Part shown: positions 52,084 through 60,326 of the stretch, one piece after another
How positions within the stretch are numbered: the first letter of the stretch is position 1
Layout of the letters: every line of letters starts with the position of its first letter
Assembly: GCF_023630205.1 (NCBI RefSeq)
Contig: NZ_JALPRR010000001.1
Location: 558,001-622,000 of the forward strand
DNA from: Pontibacter ruber
GTDB taxonomy: Bacteria; Bacteroidota; Bacteroidia; Cytophagales; Hymenobacteraceae
Direction: 5' to 3'
DNA length: 64,000 nt
Made by a program: the position numbers and the translations under genes
Notes under the pieces: model-generated
What the model saw: the letters and a program-made list of their open reading frames with translations, nothing else
The model's database searches: none
Told to the model about the DNA's origin: nothing

Positions 52084-53235
52084 TTACCGGGTGAATTTAA
52101 CATCGCCATACTTCGAGTTTATACTTATTACCCCCTTGGGCGAGGCACCTCCGAACTTTCCTTTATACTCTGCTGAAGTATAATCTTTCTCCAAAGAGGT
52201 TATGTTGACGAGGTTCTTATCCACGTTAAAATCTCCGAACTGCACATTTACATCAAAACTGAAGGCGGAATCGTCTTCGAAATTGAGGGAGATTGGGCTG
52301 AAGCCGCTATCCAGATTGATGCGCCGGATGTTCTTGCTCACGTTGTCTACCCGGAACGAGCCATACTTCACATCAAAGTCCAGGGCGTCGTTCAGGCTGC
52401 CAATCTTAAAATCGCTGTACTTGGAAAAGCCCTGGATGCCGTTGGTTCCGCCCAGGTTCAGGTTAGAATAAGCAACCTCTACATTACCGCCGTTGATGTA
52501 ACCGCAGTTACCGGTGCTATAGGCCAGTTTTACGGTATTGGCGCTGTTGCTGAGGCGGTCGGTTTTCAGCGTACCATACTTCACGCTGATGTTGGTTTTG
52601 CCTTTGAAAGCCGGCAGGTATACATCGCCGAAGCTGTTTTTGATCGTCAGCGGGTTATTGTCGGGCATGGACACCGTATAGTTGATCTCGAAACTCTTCT
52701 GGTTGTTGCCTGAGATCTTCATGGGTTCCAGTTGGGTACGGAGCGATATCGTCTGGCCTTCGCGGGCATCTACCACCCGGATGTTATCCAGTATGTCCTG
52801 CGCACGTTGGTCGGTACCGGCACGCGCAATGATCTCCACTTTTACCTGTATCTCGTTCTTGTTCCAAGTGTTCACGTGTACCCTGCCAAACTTGTTTTCG
52901 ATGTTCAGCATATCGGAGCTGCTCACTTTGTAAGCCTTGTTGATAGTTTTGCGCTTCTCTGCATCAAAAGCCATCTCAACATTAGGCTGCTGATTTTCGG
53001 CACCGGTCTGTGACAGGGAAGCGAGGCTTCTGGCGCTTGCCAGCGACAGCAGGTATGGGTTAGCCGGAGCTACTGCGCGGTGCGCCTCAAGGGCTTTTAC
53101 GTTAGCCGATGGGCATGGCGCTTCCGGGGCTGCAGGCGTTGACGGTGCTGCAGGCTGCTGGGCAAAAGCCAGTGCTGGCATCAAGGCAAGAAGCAAGGCC
53201 AGGTGGCGTATAGAGTTAAACATTAGAGGTTTCAT
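52084..53235 (-). CDS. DUF4097-like secreted beta-repeat protein
   Basis: 383 aa with a signal peptide (FNSIRHLALLLALMPALAFAQ), a Pro/Ala-rich segment (QPAAPSTPAAPEAP), then repeating short beta strands: ENKFGRVHVNTW, KNSFGDVYLPAF, VKYGTLKTDRL, VKYGSFRVDNV, VQFGDFNVDK, NSKYGDVKF. The GDV/GxF rungs form a beta-helix-like stack as in DUF4097 putative adhesins. The start at 53235 overlaps the anti-sigma-like gene by 20 bases; an ATG at 53223 is equally possible. Third gene of the sigma operon. Confidence 0.8.
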   Translation of the reverse strand: MKPLMFNSIRHLALLLALMPALAFAQQPAAPSTPAAPEAPCPSANVKALEAHRAVAPANPYLLSLASARSLASLSQTGAENQQPNVEMAFDAEKRKTINKAYKVSSSDMLNIENKFGRVHVNTWNKNEIQVKVEIIARAGTDQRAQDILDNIRVVDAREGQTISLRTQLEPMKISGNNQKSFEINYTVSMPDNNPLTIKNSFGDVYLPAFKGKTNISVKYGTLKTDRLSNSANTVKLAYSTGNCGYINGGNVEVAYSNLNLGGTNGIQGFSKYSDFKIGSLNDALDFDVKYGSFRVDNVSKNIRRINLDSGFSPISLNFEDDSAFSFDVNVQFGDFNVDKNLVNITSLEKDYTSAEYKGKFGGASPKGVISINSKYGDVKFTR

Positions 53236-53866
53236 CTTTCTGAGGTTGTGTGGTTCGTTGTTTTTGCAACTTTTCGATGCGCTGGAGTACTTCCAGCTGG
53301 CGGTTAAGCACCTCGATCCGTATCTGCAGGTTCTGGATCATGGCACCCATTACTTTATCGGTATTTGGTGTTGTGTATAGTTGCTTTTTCAGTTGCGTAT
53401 AGCTGCTGTCGAGGCGGGCAAGTTCGCGGTCAATGTCCTGCTGCTCATCCAGCCCCAGCACTTTCAGATCATACTCTGTCAGCTGGCTCTTCTTTTCTTC
53501 TATCTGGCTGGTGTAGTAGGCTTCTACCTCTACCAGCTCAGGCGCAATCTTGCGGAGCTTTGCCTGCTCCGTAGTGGCTGCGATGGTATAGGCTGCCTCC
53601 GGAGTATTCTGCTTCATCAGGAACAGCGTAAGGCCGCAGCCCAGCAACAGGATGATGGCAGCCGCCACACGCATGAAGAACATATCTGCACTGAAGCTGG
53701 CGCGCTCGCCAAAGCTGAAGCTGATTACCTTCGCCTCTTTTTTATCTTTTACCTGCTCAATTGGCGGTACGTGTGGGCAGATCTTCTGCCATAGCTCAGG
53801 CCGGGGCTCGAATACATCGAATTCATCCCGGTGCTCGCTCACAAACTTTTCTAAACCTTCCTTCAT
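53216..53866 (-). CDS. putative membrane anti-sigma factor
   Basis: 216 aa. An N-terminal cytoplasmic region (1-72, KFVSEHRDEFDVFEPRPELWQKI), one membrane helix (about 66-86, FFMRVAAAIILLLGCGLTLFLM), then a long helical coiled-coil-prone outer part (EYYTSQIEEKKSQLTEYD and LQIRIEVLNRQLEVLQRIEKL). Position between the ECF sigma and its likely target gene and the one-helix topology suggest anti-sigma function; there is no recognisable zinc anti-sigma motif. Confidence 0.6.
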   Translation of the reverse strand: MKEGLEKFVSEHRDEFDVFEPRPELWQKICPHVPPIEQVKDKKEAKVISFSFGERASFSADMFFMRVAAAIILLLGCGLTLFLMKQNTPEAAYTIAATTEQAKLRKIAPELVEVEAYYTSQIEEKKSQLTEYDLKVLGLDEQQDIDRELARLDSSYTQLKKQLYTTPNTDKVMGAMIQNLQIRIEVLNRQLEVLQRIEKLQKQRTTQPQKDETSNV

Positions 53867-53897
53867 ATCTAAAGTCCCTGTTTATTCTATCCTGTTG

Positions 53898-54497
53898 CTA
53901 AGCCGCAAACTGCGGCTCCCGCATTATTTCCAATAGCTTCTTTTTGGCCCTGCTGTACTGCGATTTCGAGGTTGATTCTGTTATTCCCATGATCTCGCCA
54001 ATCTCGGCATGGTCGTAGCCCTCCAGCAAGTATAAACTCAGCACCACCCGGTACCCGTCCGGGAGTTTTTGTATGGCCCGCCGGACTTTTTCTACCTGCC
54101 ACTCGGTTTCGTCTTCGTATACTTCGTCGGGCACATCGCCCACCGTGCGTTCCTCCAGCGGCACCAGTTCCGATTTCCGTTTCCGGACGGCGTTGATGGC
54201 GGCATTCACCACGATTTTTTTCAGCCAGCTGCCGAAAGAAGCTTCTGCTTTATAACTATGGAGATTCTTAAAAGCACTGATGAAAGCTTCCTGCAGTACA
54301 TCTTCGGCCTCGGCGTAGTCGTTGGTGATGCGCATGCTCACGTTGAACATAGCCTTGGAGTAAAGTTTGTACAGCTCGTACTGCGCCCGGTTGTCGCCTT
54401 CCCTGCAGCGGTCAATCACATGCCTGTTTACATCTTGATAGCTCAGTGTTTCCAAAGTTCTGGTCTTATTTATGGCACTTACAGGTTCAGCGATCAA
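53898..54497 (-). CDS. ECF-type RNA polymerase sigma factor
   Basis: 199 aa. Region 2: RCREGDNRAQYELYKLYSKAMFNVSMR then YAEAEDVLQEAFISAFKNL, FGSWLKKIVVNAAINAVRK. Region 4: AIQKLPDGYRVVLSLYLLEGYDHAEIGEIMGITESTSKSQYSRAKKKL (in part). Typical RpoE-like Bacteroidetes ECF factor. The following genes (putative anti-sigma and a DUF4097-like protein) on the same strand form its operon. Confidence 0.95.
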   Translation of the reverse strand: MIAEPVSAINKTRTLETLSYQDVNRHVIDRCREGDNRAQYELYKLYSKAMFNVSMRITNDYAEAEDVLQEAFISAFKNLHSYKAEASFGSWLKKIVVNAAINAVRKRKSELVPLEERTVGDVPDEVYEDETEWQVEKVRRAIQKLPDGYRVVLSLYLLEGYDHAEIGEIMGITESTSKSQYSRAKKKLLEIMREPQFAA

Positions 54498-54710
54498 TTA
54501 TAGGGTTTCGTCTAAGCTTTCAGGTCTTTTGTCTCCTTTTATTCAATTTACACTAAAGACAAAACCAAAGAGGTGAGGTTGCACGAAGCTGCAAAATTTT
54601 CTAAAATATTTTGCGCTTCGCTATAATTTATACTTTACAGGCTCGTTGCCAGCGGGTTACACTTGCTTAAACGAAGTATAAACATGCGGTGTGCTATAAC
54701 TGCAGACACA

Positions 54711-54743
54711 AAAAAGCCGGCCTTATTGCAAGGCCGGCTTTTT
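54711..54743. terminator. perfect hairpin terminator
   Basis: Arms AAAAAGCCGGCCTT (54711-54724) and AAGGCCGGCTTTTT (54730-54743), 5-base loop. It lies downstream of the ALDH gene and can act in either direction. Confidence 0.85.
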
Positions 54744-54876
54744 GTCTGAATCTGGATTTCCAGGATCAACTGTGATTTACAGGATATCTTCTATACTTAT
54801 GGAAGATGCTTGTATCATTTCTGCTGTATTTTGAATCCTGTTTATCCTTCTATATCCTGGAAATCCTGATGCAGAC
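54744..54876. repeat. inverted repeat of the GGATTT(A/C)CAGGAT family
   Basis: Left arm 54744-54788 and right arm 54832-54876 are imperfect reverse complements (about three quarters identical), sharing GTCTG and GGATTTCCAGGAT. The core is the same as in the arms at 12298-12345 and 12481-12530. A related non-autonomous repeat without a REP core. Confidence 0.5.
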
Positions 54877-54878
54877 AA

Positions 54879-56456
54879 TTAATCCATGATATCGAACTTG
54901 ATGCCTTGTGCCAGCGGCAGCTCGCGGCCATAGTTGATGGTGTTGGTCTGGCGGCGCATGTATACTCTCCAAGCATCAGAACCGGATTCGCGACCGCCTC
55001 CTGTGTCTTTCTCACCACCGAAAGCCCCGCCGATTTCGGCACCGGACGTACCGATGTTAACGTTGGCAATGCCGCAGTCAGAACCCCAGTGGCTCAGGAA
55101 GGCTTCGGTCTCCAGCAGGTTGGTAGAGAAGATCGAAGAAGACAAGCCCTGCTTCACGCCGTTCTGCAACTCGATGGCATTCTCCACATCACCGCTATAT
55201 TTTATCAGGTACAGGATCGGAGCAAAGGTCTCTTCCTGCACCATGTGGTAGTGGTTTTCGGCCTCTACAATGGCAGGCGTCACGTACGTGCCGATAGCAT
55301 ACTGCTCGCCTTCCAGCACTTCGCCACCAATCAGTAAGTTACCACCCTCCTGCTGCACCGCCTCCAGCGCATTTTGGAATGCTTTAACAGCATCTTTGTC
55401 GATCAGCGGGCCTACCAGCGTGGTGTTGCTCAGCGGGTGACCGATCGGCAGGCTTGGGTAAATTTTCAGCAGGCGCTCTTTTACCTGTTCGTATACATTC
55501 TCGTGGATGATCAGGCGGCGGGTAGACGTGCAGCGCTGGCCACAGGTACCCACAGCACCAAATACCACCGCACGAAGCGCCATCTCCAGGTCAGCATGCT
55601 CGGTGATGATGATGGCGTTGTTACCACCCAGCTCCAGCAGCGACTTACCCAAACGGGCACCAACCGCTTCGCCTACTTTCTTGCCCATGCGCGTAGAGCC
55701 TGTTGCCGATACCAGCGGAATACGGGTGTCGTTGGCCATCAGGCTACCGATCTCGGCATCGCCGATCACCAGGTTGAAGATACCTTCCGGCAGTTCATTC
55801 TCCGTCAGTACTTCGCGGAGGATATGTTGGCAGGCAACCGCTGTAAGCGGCGTTTTCTCAGATGGTTTCCAGATAACCACGTCGCCGCAAACGGCAGCCA
55901 GCATGGCATTCCAGCTCCAGACAGCTACCGGGAAGTTAAAGGCAGAGATTACGCCTACGATGCCCAGCGGGTGGTATTGCTCGTACATGCGGTGCTGCGG
56001 ACGCTCCGAGTGCATGGTATAACCGTGCAACTGGCGCGACAAACCAACAGCAAAGTCGCAGATGTCGATCATCTCCTGTACTTCGCCCAAGCCTTCCTGC
56101 AGAATTTTACCCATCTCGTAGCTTACCAGCTTACCCAGCGCCTCTTTGTGCTCGCGCAGCTTGTTTCCGATCTGGCGCACAATCTCGCCGCGCTTTGGAG
56201 CAGGCATTTTGCGCCATACTTTAAAAGCCTCTTCCGCCTGCTTTACCACCTGCTCGTAATCTTCGGCAGTGGCCATGTTAACGGAGGCAATCAGGTTGCC
56301 ATCGGCAGGCGAGTAAATTTCTTTGGTTGTACAACCTTCCTGGCCACCCCATGCAAGACCGGTGCTGTACGCAGGGTTTATGTCTTTCACGCCAAGCTGA
56401 TGCAGCACATCGGTTACTGCTTTCGTTAGCGGAAGCTCATCTATCGTTTGTTTCAT
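54879..56456 (-). CDS. amaB: aldehyde dehydrogenase, ALDH7/AmaB-like (alpha-aminoadipic semialdehyde dehydrogenase)
   Basis: 525 aa. Seen: EQYHPLGIVGVISAFNFPVA (in part), VIWKPSEKTPL, VSATGSTRMGK, LLELGGNNAII with the general-base Glu (near 275), and the catalytic Cys C309 in GQRCTSTRR; C-terminal ANVNIGTSGAEIGGAFGGEK and GGRESGSDAW are hallmarks of the ALDH7 subgroup, which oxidises alpha-aminoadipic semialdehyde in lysine breakdown. Together with the glutaryl-CoA dehydrogenase-like gene (11033-12211) it suggests lysine catabolism, but the intermediate steps are not in the window. Gene symbol is by similarity. Confidence 0.85.
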   Translation of the reverse strand: MKQTIDELPLTKAVTDVLHQLGVKDINPAYSTGLAWGGQEGCTTKEIYSPADGNLIASVNMATAEDYEQVVKQAEEAFKVWRKMPAPKRGEIVRQIGNKLREHKEALGKLVSYEMGKILQEGLGEVQEMIDICDFAVGLSRQLHGYTMHSERPQHRMYEQYHPLGIVGVISAFNFPVAVWSWNAMLAAVCGDVVIWKPSEKTPLTAVACQHILREVLTENELPEGIFNLVIGDAEIGSLMANDTRIPLVSATGSTRMGKKVGEAVGARLGKSLLELGGNNAIIITEHADLEMALRAVVFGAVGTCGQRCTSTRRLIIHENVYEQVKERLLKIYPSLPIGHPLSNTTLVGPLIDKDAVKAFQNALEAVQQEGGNLLIGGEVLEGEQYAIGTYVTPAIVEAENHYHMVQEETFAPILYLIKYSGDVENAIELQNGVKQGLSSSIFSTNLLETEAFLSHWGSDCGIANVNIGTSGAEIGGAFGGEKDTGGGRESGSDAWRVYMRRQTNTINYGRELPLAQGIKFDIMD

Positions 56457-56502
56457 GGTTATCTGTTTTAAGTGAGGGTATCTACAAATCTATAAAAACA
56501 AA

Positions 56503-56530
56503 AAAGCTTCCGCAATCTTACGGAAGCTTT
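56503..56530 (-). terminator. terminator after the DegP/Q gene
   Basis: Arms AAAGCTTCCG (56503-56512) and CGGAAGCTTT (56521-56530), 8-base loop, with an A-run that becomes a T-run on the minus strand. Confidence 0.85.
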
Positions 56531-56555
56531 CTGATATGTTTGAGCTAAGAAATCT

Positions 56556-58052
56556 TTATCTCTTGCCGATAGGATAGTATGCCTTCAGGCCATCCGGATA
56601 AACGCCTTCAATGTACACTACACCGTTGTCAAAGTTCTTCAGGTGCTTCTCCACATCGCCCGGCACGTTCACGGAGTACTTGTCGATCTTTGTGATGATG
56701 AAGCCATCCTTCATACCGGTTTCACGGAACTTGCTCTTTGCTACACCCGTGATCTTGGCGCCGCCATCTATACCCAGCTTGTTCATTTCCTGCTTGGAAA
56801 CAGGCTCGAATGTAGCACCATCAAAGGTCACGGCTTTTGCGACACTGCGCTTCGAAATCTCGGTGCTGTACTGCAGGTTCTTCAGCGTTACATTGGCTGT
56901 TTTCTCTTTGCCATCGCGCATGTAGGTTACTTTTACCTTATCGCCAGGGCGGTAACGGGCTACCTGCTCCAGCAACTGCGCGCTCTTGCTTACACCAACA
57001 CCGTTAATGGCCGTGATCACGTCACCAGCCTGCAGGCCAGCCTCTTTGGCGCCACTCTTCTCTTCAACACCTGCGATATACACGCCGCTCAGTGTTTTCA
57101 GGTCTTTTTCTTTCGCCAACGTCGCGTCGATCTCCTGGATCGATGCACCCAGCAATGCACGCTGCACTTCGCCATACTTCAGCAGGTCGTCTACCACTTT
57201 GCTAACAATAGAAGATGGCACCGCAAAAGAATAACCGGAGAAAGAACCTGTCTGCGAAGCAATGGCCGTGTTGATACCTACCAGGTCACCGTTCAGGTTA
57301 ACCAAAGCGCCTCCCGAGTTACCCGGGTTTACGGCAGCATCCGTCTGGATGAACGATTCGATGCTAAGGTCTTTGGTGGCGTTGGTACGCAGGATGTTGA
57401 TGCTGCGGCCTTTGGCGCTTACGATACCGGCTGTTACGGTTGAAGTCAGGTTCATCGGGTTACCTACGGCCAGCACCCACTCGCCTACCTGCAGTTCGTC
57501 GGAGTTGCCGTATCGCACTACCGGAAGCTTATCCGCAGTTATTTTGAGTAGGGCGAGGTCAGTGGTAGGGTCTGTACCTACAAGGGTGGCCTCAAATTTA
57601 CGTTTGTCGTCTAGTACTACCTCTATTTTATCGGCCTTGTCGATCACGTGATTGTTGGTAACGATGTACCCGTTAGAGGCAATGATCACACCCGAGCCGG
57701 ATCCCATCTGCGGACCGCGGGGGGCGCGTTCGCCAAAACCATCGCCGAAAAACTCACGCAGAAACGGGTCCATCGGGCTGCCGTACCCCTCGGTAGCACG
57801 CGCGCTGTACTCCGTCATTACGTGCACCACAGCCGGTGTAGACACCTGCGCTGCTTTGATAAAGTTAAGCCCTTCCGGAACGATTACGTTGCTGCTACGC
57901 ATGTCGCTGGTATAGCGGACGGTAGCAGGTTGCTCCTGCGTTTGGGTGTACTGCTCTGTATCATCTTCCAGCAGCTTATAGCTACCAACAGCCACACCGC
58001 CACCAAGCATGGCAGAAAGTGTTAAGCCAACAATAAACTGTTTTGTGTTCAT
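56556..58052 (-). CDS. Do/DegP/DegQ-type periplasmic serine protease
   Basis: 498 aa. An N-terminal hydrophobic segment (QFIVGLTLSAMLGGGVAVGS) acts as signal or anchor. Trypsin-like domain with catalytic triad H135 (NNHVID), D165 (TTDLALL) and S246 (NPGNSGGAL). PDZ1 ~290-385 (LSGVYIAGVEEKSGAKEAGL, GDVITAINGVGV) and PDZ2 ~400-490. Degrades or chaperones misfolded envelope proteins. Sits next to the Hsp20 gene on the same strand, which suggests a shared stress theme, though each has its own terminator. Confidence 0.95.
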   Translation of the reverse strand: MNTKQFIVGLTLSAMLGGGVAVGSYKLLEDDTEQYTQTQEQPATVRYTSDMRSSNVIVPEGLNFIKAAQVSTPAVVHVMTEYSARATEGYGSPMDPFLREFFGDGFGERAPRGPQMGSGSGVIIASNGYIVTNNHVIDKADKIEVVLDDKRKFEATLVGTDPTTDLALLKITADKLPVVRYGNSDELQVGEWVLAVGNPMNLTSTVTAGIVSAKGRSINILRTNATKDLSIESFIQTDAAVNPGNSGGALVNLNGDLVGINTAIASQTGSFSGYSFAVPSSIVSKVVDDLLKYGEVQRALLGASIQEIDATLAKEKDLKTLSGVYIAGVEEKSGAKEAGLQAGDVITAINGVGVSKSAQLLEQVARYRPGDKVKVTYMRDGKEKTANVTLKNLQYSTEISKRSVAKAVTFDGATFEPVSKQEMNKLGIDGGAKITGVAKSKFRETGMKDGFIITKIDKYSVNVPGDVEKHLKNFDNGVVYIEGVYPDGLKAYYPIGKR

Positions 58053-58193
58053 GAATTAATCTGATTCTGTTATACTTATGTAAATTAAGAATTGCCTATC
58101 CTGTAAATGACTTACGGTAATAGTGTATACGATAATAATAATTAATTACGGTAGATACCTAGCCATTCGAAGCATTTAACATATATTTAACAA

Positions 58194-58222
58194 AAAAGAG
58201 GCCAAAATCGTTGGCCTCTTTT
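58194..58222 (-). terminator. hsp20 terminator
   Basis: Arms AAAAGAGGCCA (58194-58204) and TGGCCTCTTTT (58212-58222), 7-base loop, A-run upstream equals T-run on the minus strand. Confidence 0.85.
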
Positions 58223-58235
58223 CTTATAGATTTTT

Positions 58236-58745
58236 TTAAGATTTTGCTGTCTTGCCGTTTTCAGATGCTGTTGCAGTTTTCTTTTGCTTTGGAGCTGCCT
58301 CTCTTTCTTCTCCAGCCTCGATCCGTATCTGACGCTTCATGGTTTTCTTCTCGTCTTTCGGAACCATAACCGACAACACTCCATCTGAGAATTTCGCCTG
58401 GATCTGGTCCGGGTTCACGTTATCTGGCAGGTAGAAGCTTCTGGTGAAGGAACCATACTGCGTTTCCATCATCTGGTAACGTCTGCCCTCTTCTCTTTTC
58501 TCGAACCTACGCTCGCCTGAAATAGTCAATCGGCCTTCCTGGAAATCGATGGATATATCTTCGCGCTTAACGCCTGGCAGGGCCACTTCTATTTCAAAGC
58601 CTCTTTCGGTTTCGCTGGCATCTACACTTGGTGTAAAACCAGCCATGCCTCTGGTGTTTACAGATTCGTTGAAGAACCTGTCCAACATAGAACTAAAGTT
58701 TTGAGGCATGTTTTCCTGCATGCCGTTAAATCTTGTTAGTGTCAT
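58236..58745 (-). CDS. Hsp20/alpha-crystallin small heat-shock protein
   Basis: 169 aa. N-terminal arm (FNGMQENMPQNFSSMLDRFF), alpha-crystallin domain with PSVDASETERGFEIEVALPGVKREDI (in part), LTISGERRFEKREE, FYLPDNVNPDQIQAKFSDGVLSVMVPK, and a C-terminal Lys/Ala-rich tail. ATP-independent holdase in the cytoplasm. Unusually for this genome the start has a perfect Shine-Dalgarno sequence, AAGGAGGT, 6 bases before the ATG, preceded by two small palindromes. Confidence 0.95.
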   Translation of the reverse strand: MTLTRFNGMQENMPQNFSSMLDRFFNESVNTRGMAGFTPSVDASETERGFEIEVALPGVKREDISIDFQEGRLTISGERRFEKREEGRRYQMMETQYGSFTRSFYLPDNVNPDQIQAKFSDGVLSVMVPKDEKKTMKRQIRIEAGEEREAAPKQKKTATASENGKTAKS

Positions 58746-58751
58746 AGTTTT

Positions 58752-58795
58752 ACCTCCTTAATTTAGTTATACATGATGTACAACTATCTGATAGT
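58752..58795 (-). promoter_or_regulatory. strong Shine-Dalgarno and tandem palindromes before hsp20
   Basis: Minus strand: AAGGAGGT at 58752-58759. Upstream is a 21-base near-perfect palindrome (58765-58785; ten-base arms, one mismatch) and then ACTATC/GATAGT (58783-58795). They may be an operator or hairpins in the leader. Most genes here lack an SD sequence, so this stands out. Confidence 0.6.
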
Positions 58796-58902
58796 AAAAA
58801 CTATACCAACTTGATCATCTTAATAAATCCTGAAATAATGTCATTTTGATAGTCAGTATTTTCAAACTTATACTGTCTTTTTTTCAGCTTTAGAAGTCCG
58901 GA

Positions 58903-59691
58903 TCAGTAAGTATAACTTGCTGTATTGGGAGTGGTATTCAGGCTATACTTTATTTCCAGGCCTATTATTGGCACGATGCGGTTGCGTTTCGATGCCTCTT
59001 CGATCACCTGCATGTCTTCGTCGAAGCGGGCCTGCACGTAGTAGTAATCTGTCTGACGCATAAAGTATGGCGTGATGCGCAGTTGCTCTGTAAGCTCATA
59101 GGTAAGGCCCAGGCGCAGGCGGGTGCGGTCTACGGTGCGCTCGTCCGCCGAGGTGTTTTCGTCCTTCTTGTAATCCGATAGCAACATCAGCTCGTAACTG
59201 ATGGCAGGCGTAATGTACTTGTCCTTGAGCGGGAGGCGTTTGCCCAATTCTGCCATTGCCCGGAAGTTGCCTTTCGCGTCCTGGTCCTCCTGCAGCACAT
59301 GGTCGTATTGCACCTGCTTGTTGAAGTATAAGCTCTTGATATTGCCGTTGTGGCGCAGGAAAGCTCCGATAAAAGAGGTTTTCGGGTAGTCTTCGATGGC
59401 ATAACGATACATCGCTCCCAGGCGCCAGTGCTCGGTTAAAGTATGTTCGTAACCTGCCACCAGCTCGATGCGCTCGAGTCCGCTCAGCAACCCGCTTTCC
59501 GACAGATCGTTGTAGCGACCGTCGGTGTTGATGCGGTACTGGCTCTGCAGGAACAGAATGCCGCTCTCCCCCACACCGTAGCTAAATTGCAGCTCCGGCC
59601 AGATAGAGGTTGAAGCCGTTACTTTGCTTTGCGCCTGTGCCAGCAAAGGCAACATTGCCACAAACATCAACAGGAGTAATCGTGAACGCAT
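58903..59691 (-). CDS. DUF2490 domain-containing outer-membrane protein
   Basis: 262 aa with a signal peptide (LLLLMFVAMLPLLAQAQ). Amphipathic strands with the DUF2490 pattern: TSIWPELQFSYGVGESG, WRLGAMYRYAIEDY, YFNKQVQYDHVLQ, RTRLRLGLTYELTEQLRITPYFM. Probably a monomeric barrel in the outer membrane. Function not known. It lies 33 bases upstream of no other gene on its strand but follows the lipoprotein gene by 33 bases. Confidence 0.8.
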   Translation of the reverse strand: MRSRLLLLMFVAMLPLLAQAQSKVTASTSIWPELQFSYGVGESGILFLQSQYRINTDGRYNDLSESGLLSGLERIELVAGYEHTLTEHWRLGAMYRYAIEDYPKTSFIGAFLRHNGNIKSLYFNKQVQYDHVLQEDQDAKGNFRAMAELGKRLPLKDKYITPAISYELMLLSDYKKDENTSADERTVDRTRLRLGLTYELTEQLRITPYFMRQTDYYYVQARFDEDMQVIEEASKRNRIVPIIGLEIKYSLNTTPNTASYTY

Positions 59692-59724
59692 ATCGTGTAA
59701 TTAAATTCTATACTTGATTTAAGA

Positions 59725-60309
59725 TTAACAACAGCCGTAGTACTGCACTACTTTATCTGCAGCCCTGGCGTAAGCGATAAAGCGAATGTCTTCTTCCCCC
59801 ACCAGGTACGAAAAACCAACCGCCTTTTTATCTGACTTTATACTTTCCCATACTTCCCGGGTAGCATAACCTTCTTCAAACTCATCGTCAGCGGCAATGG
59901 CGGGCTGGTCAAAGTTCTCGTTCTGGAAAAACTCGTCCACGCGCTTGCGGATATACTCTTCCTGCAGCTGCGGTGTTTTGTTATAATCGGTAGCAAAGCC
60001 GATCAGGTCGGTTGCCGGGAAAGTGTCCTGGAACAGCTGCTTGCCTTCAGCACTGATGATCTCAAGCGTAACCTGCGCTTTCAGGATGGATTCGCCTGTC
60101 AGGTATACTTTAAAGGTATCCTGTTTTTCGGGATTGGAGAAGATGCGGGTTTGGGTGTTGGCATGCAGCACAGCCGGTTTAGCCGGTTGTACTTCCTGCT
60201 GTGTTTGTGTTGCTCCTGCCTGCTGCTCTTTTGCCGCCTCCTGCTTAGCGCTGTCGCAGGCGCTGAAGGCCATAAGGGAAAGCAGCAGTAAGTATAGTTT
60301 CTTGTACAT
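59725..60309 (-). CDS. hypothetical lipoprotein (194 aa)
   Basis: 194 aa. Lipobox LMAFSAC with C18 the likely lipidated residue, then an Ala/Gln/Glu-rich linker (KQEAAKEQQAGATQTQQE) and an alpha/beta domain (FKVYLTGESILKAQVTLEII ... AVGFSYLVGEEDIRFIAYAR). Ends in YYGCC. Not recognised. It starts 17 bases after the M20 amidohydrolase stop, so the two are co-transcribed. Confidence 0.7.
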   Translation of the reverse strand: MYKKLYLLLLSLMAFSACDSAKQEAAKEQQAGATQTQQEVQPAKPAVLHANTQTRIFSNPEKQDTFKVYLTGESILKAQVTLEIISAEGKQLFQDTFPATDLIGFATDYNKTPQLQEEYIRKRVDEFFQNENFDQPAIAADDEFEEGYATREVWESIKSDKKAVGFSYLVGEEDIRFIAYARAADKVVQYYGCC

Positions 60310-60326
60310 GTGGTTATACTTTATAC

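Larger units (their letters stand above)
54498..54878. other. 380-base gap with a terminator and an inverted repeat pair
   Basis: Between the sigma gene and the ALDH stop. It holds two AAGTATA/TATACTT motifs near 54620-54690, the hairpin 54711-54743 and the inverted repeat 54744-54876. No gene is visible. Confidence 0.5.

Noticed and set aside
55374-56429. 351-codon frame opposite the aldehyde dehydrogenase gene
   Set aside because: Antisense shadow of a certain gene, no recognisable protein features.
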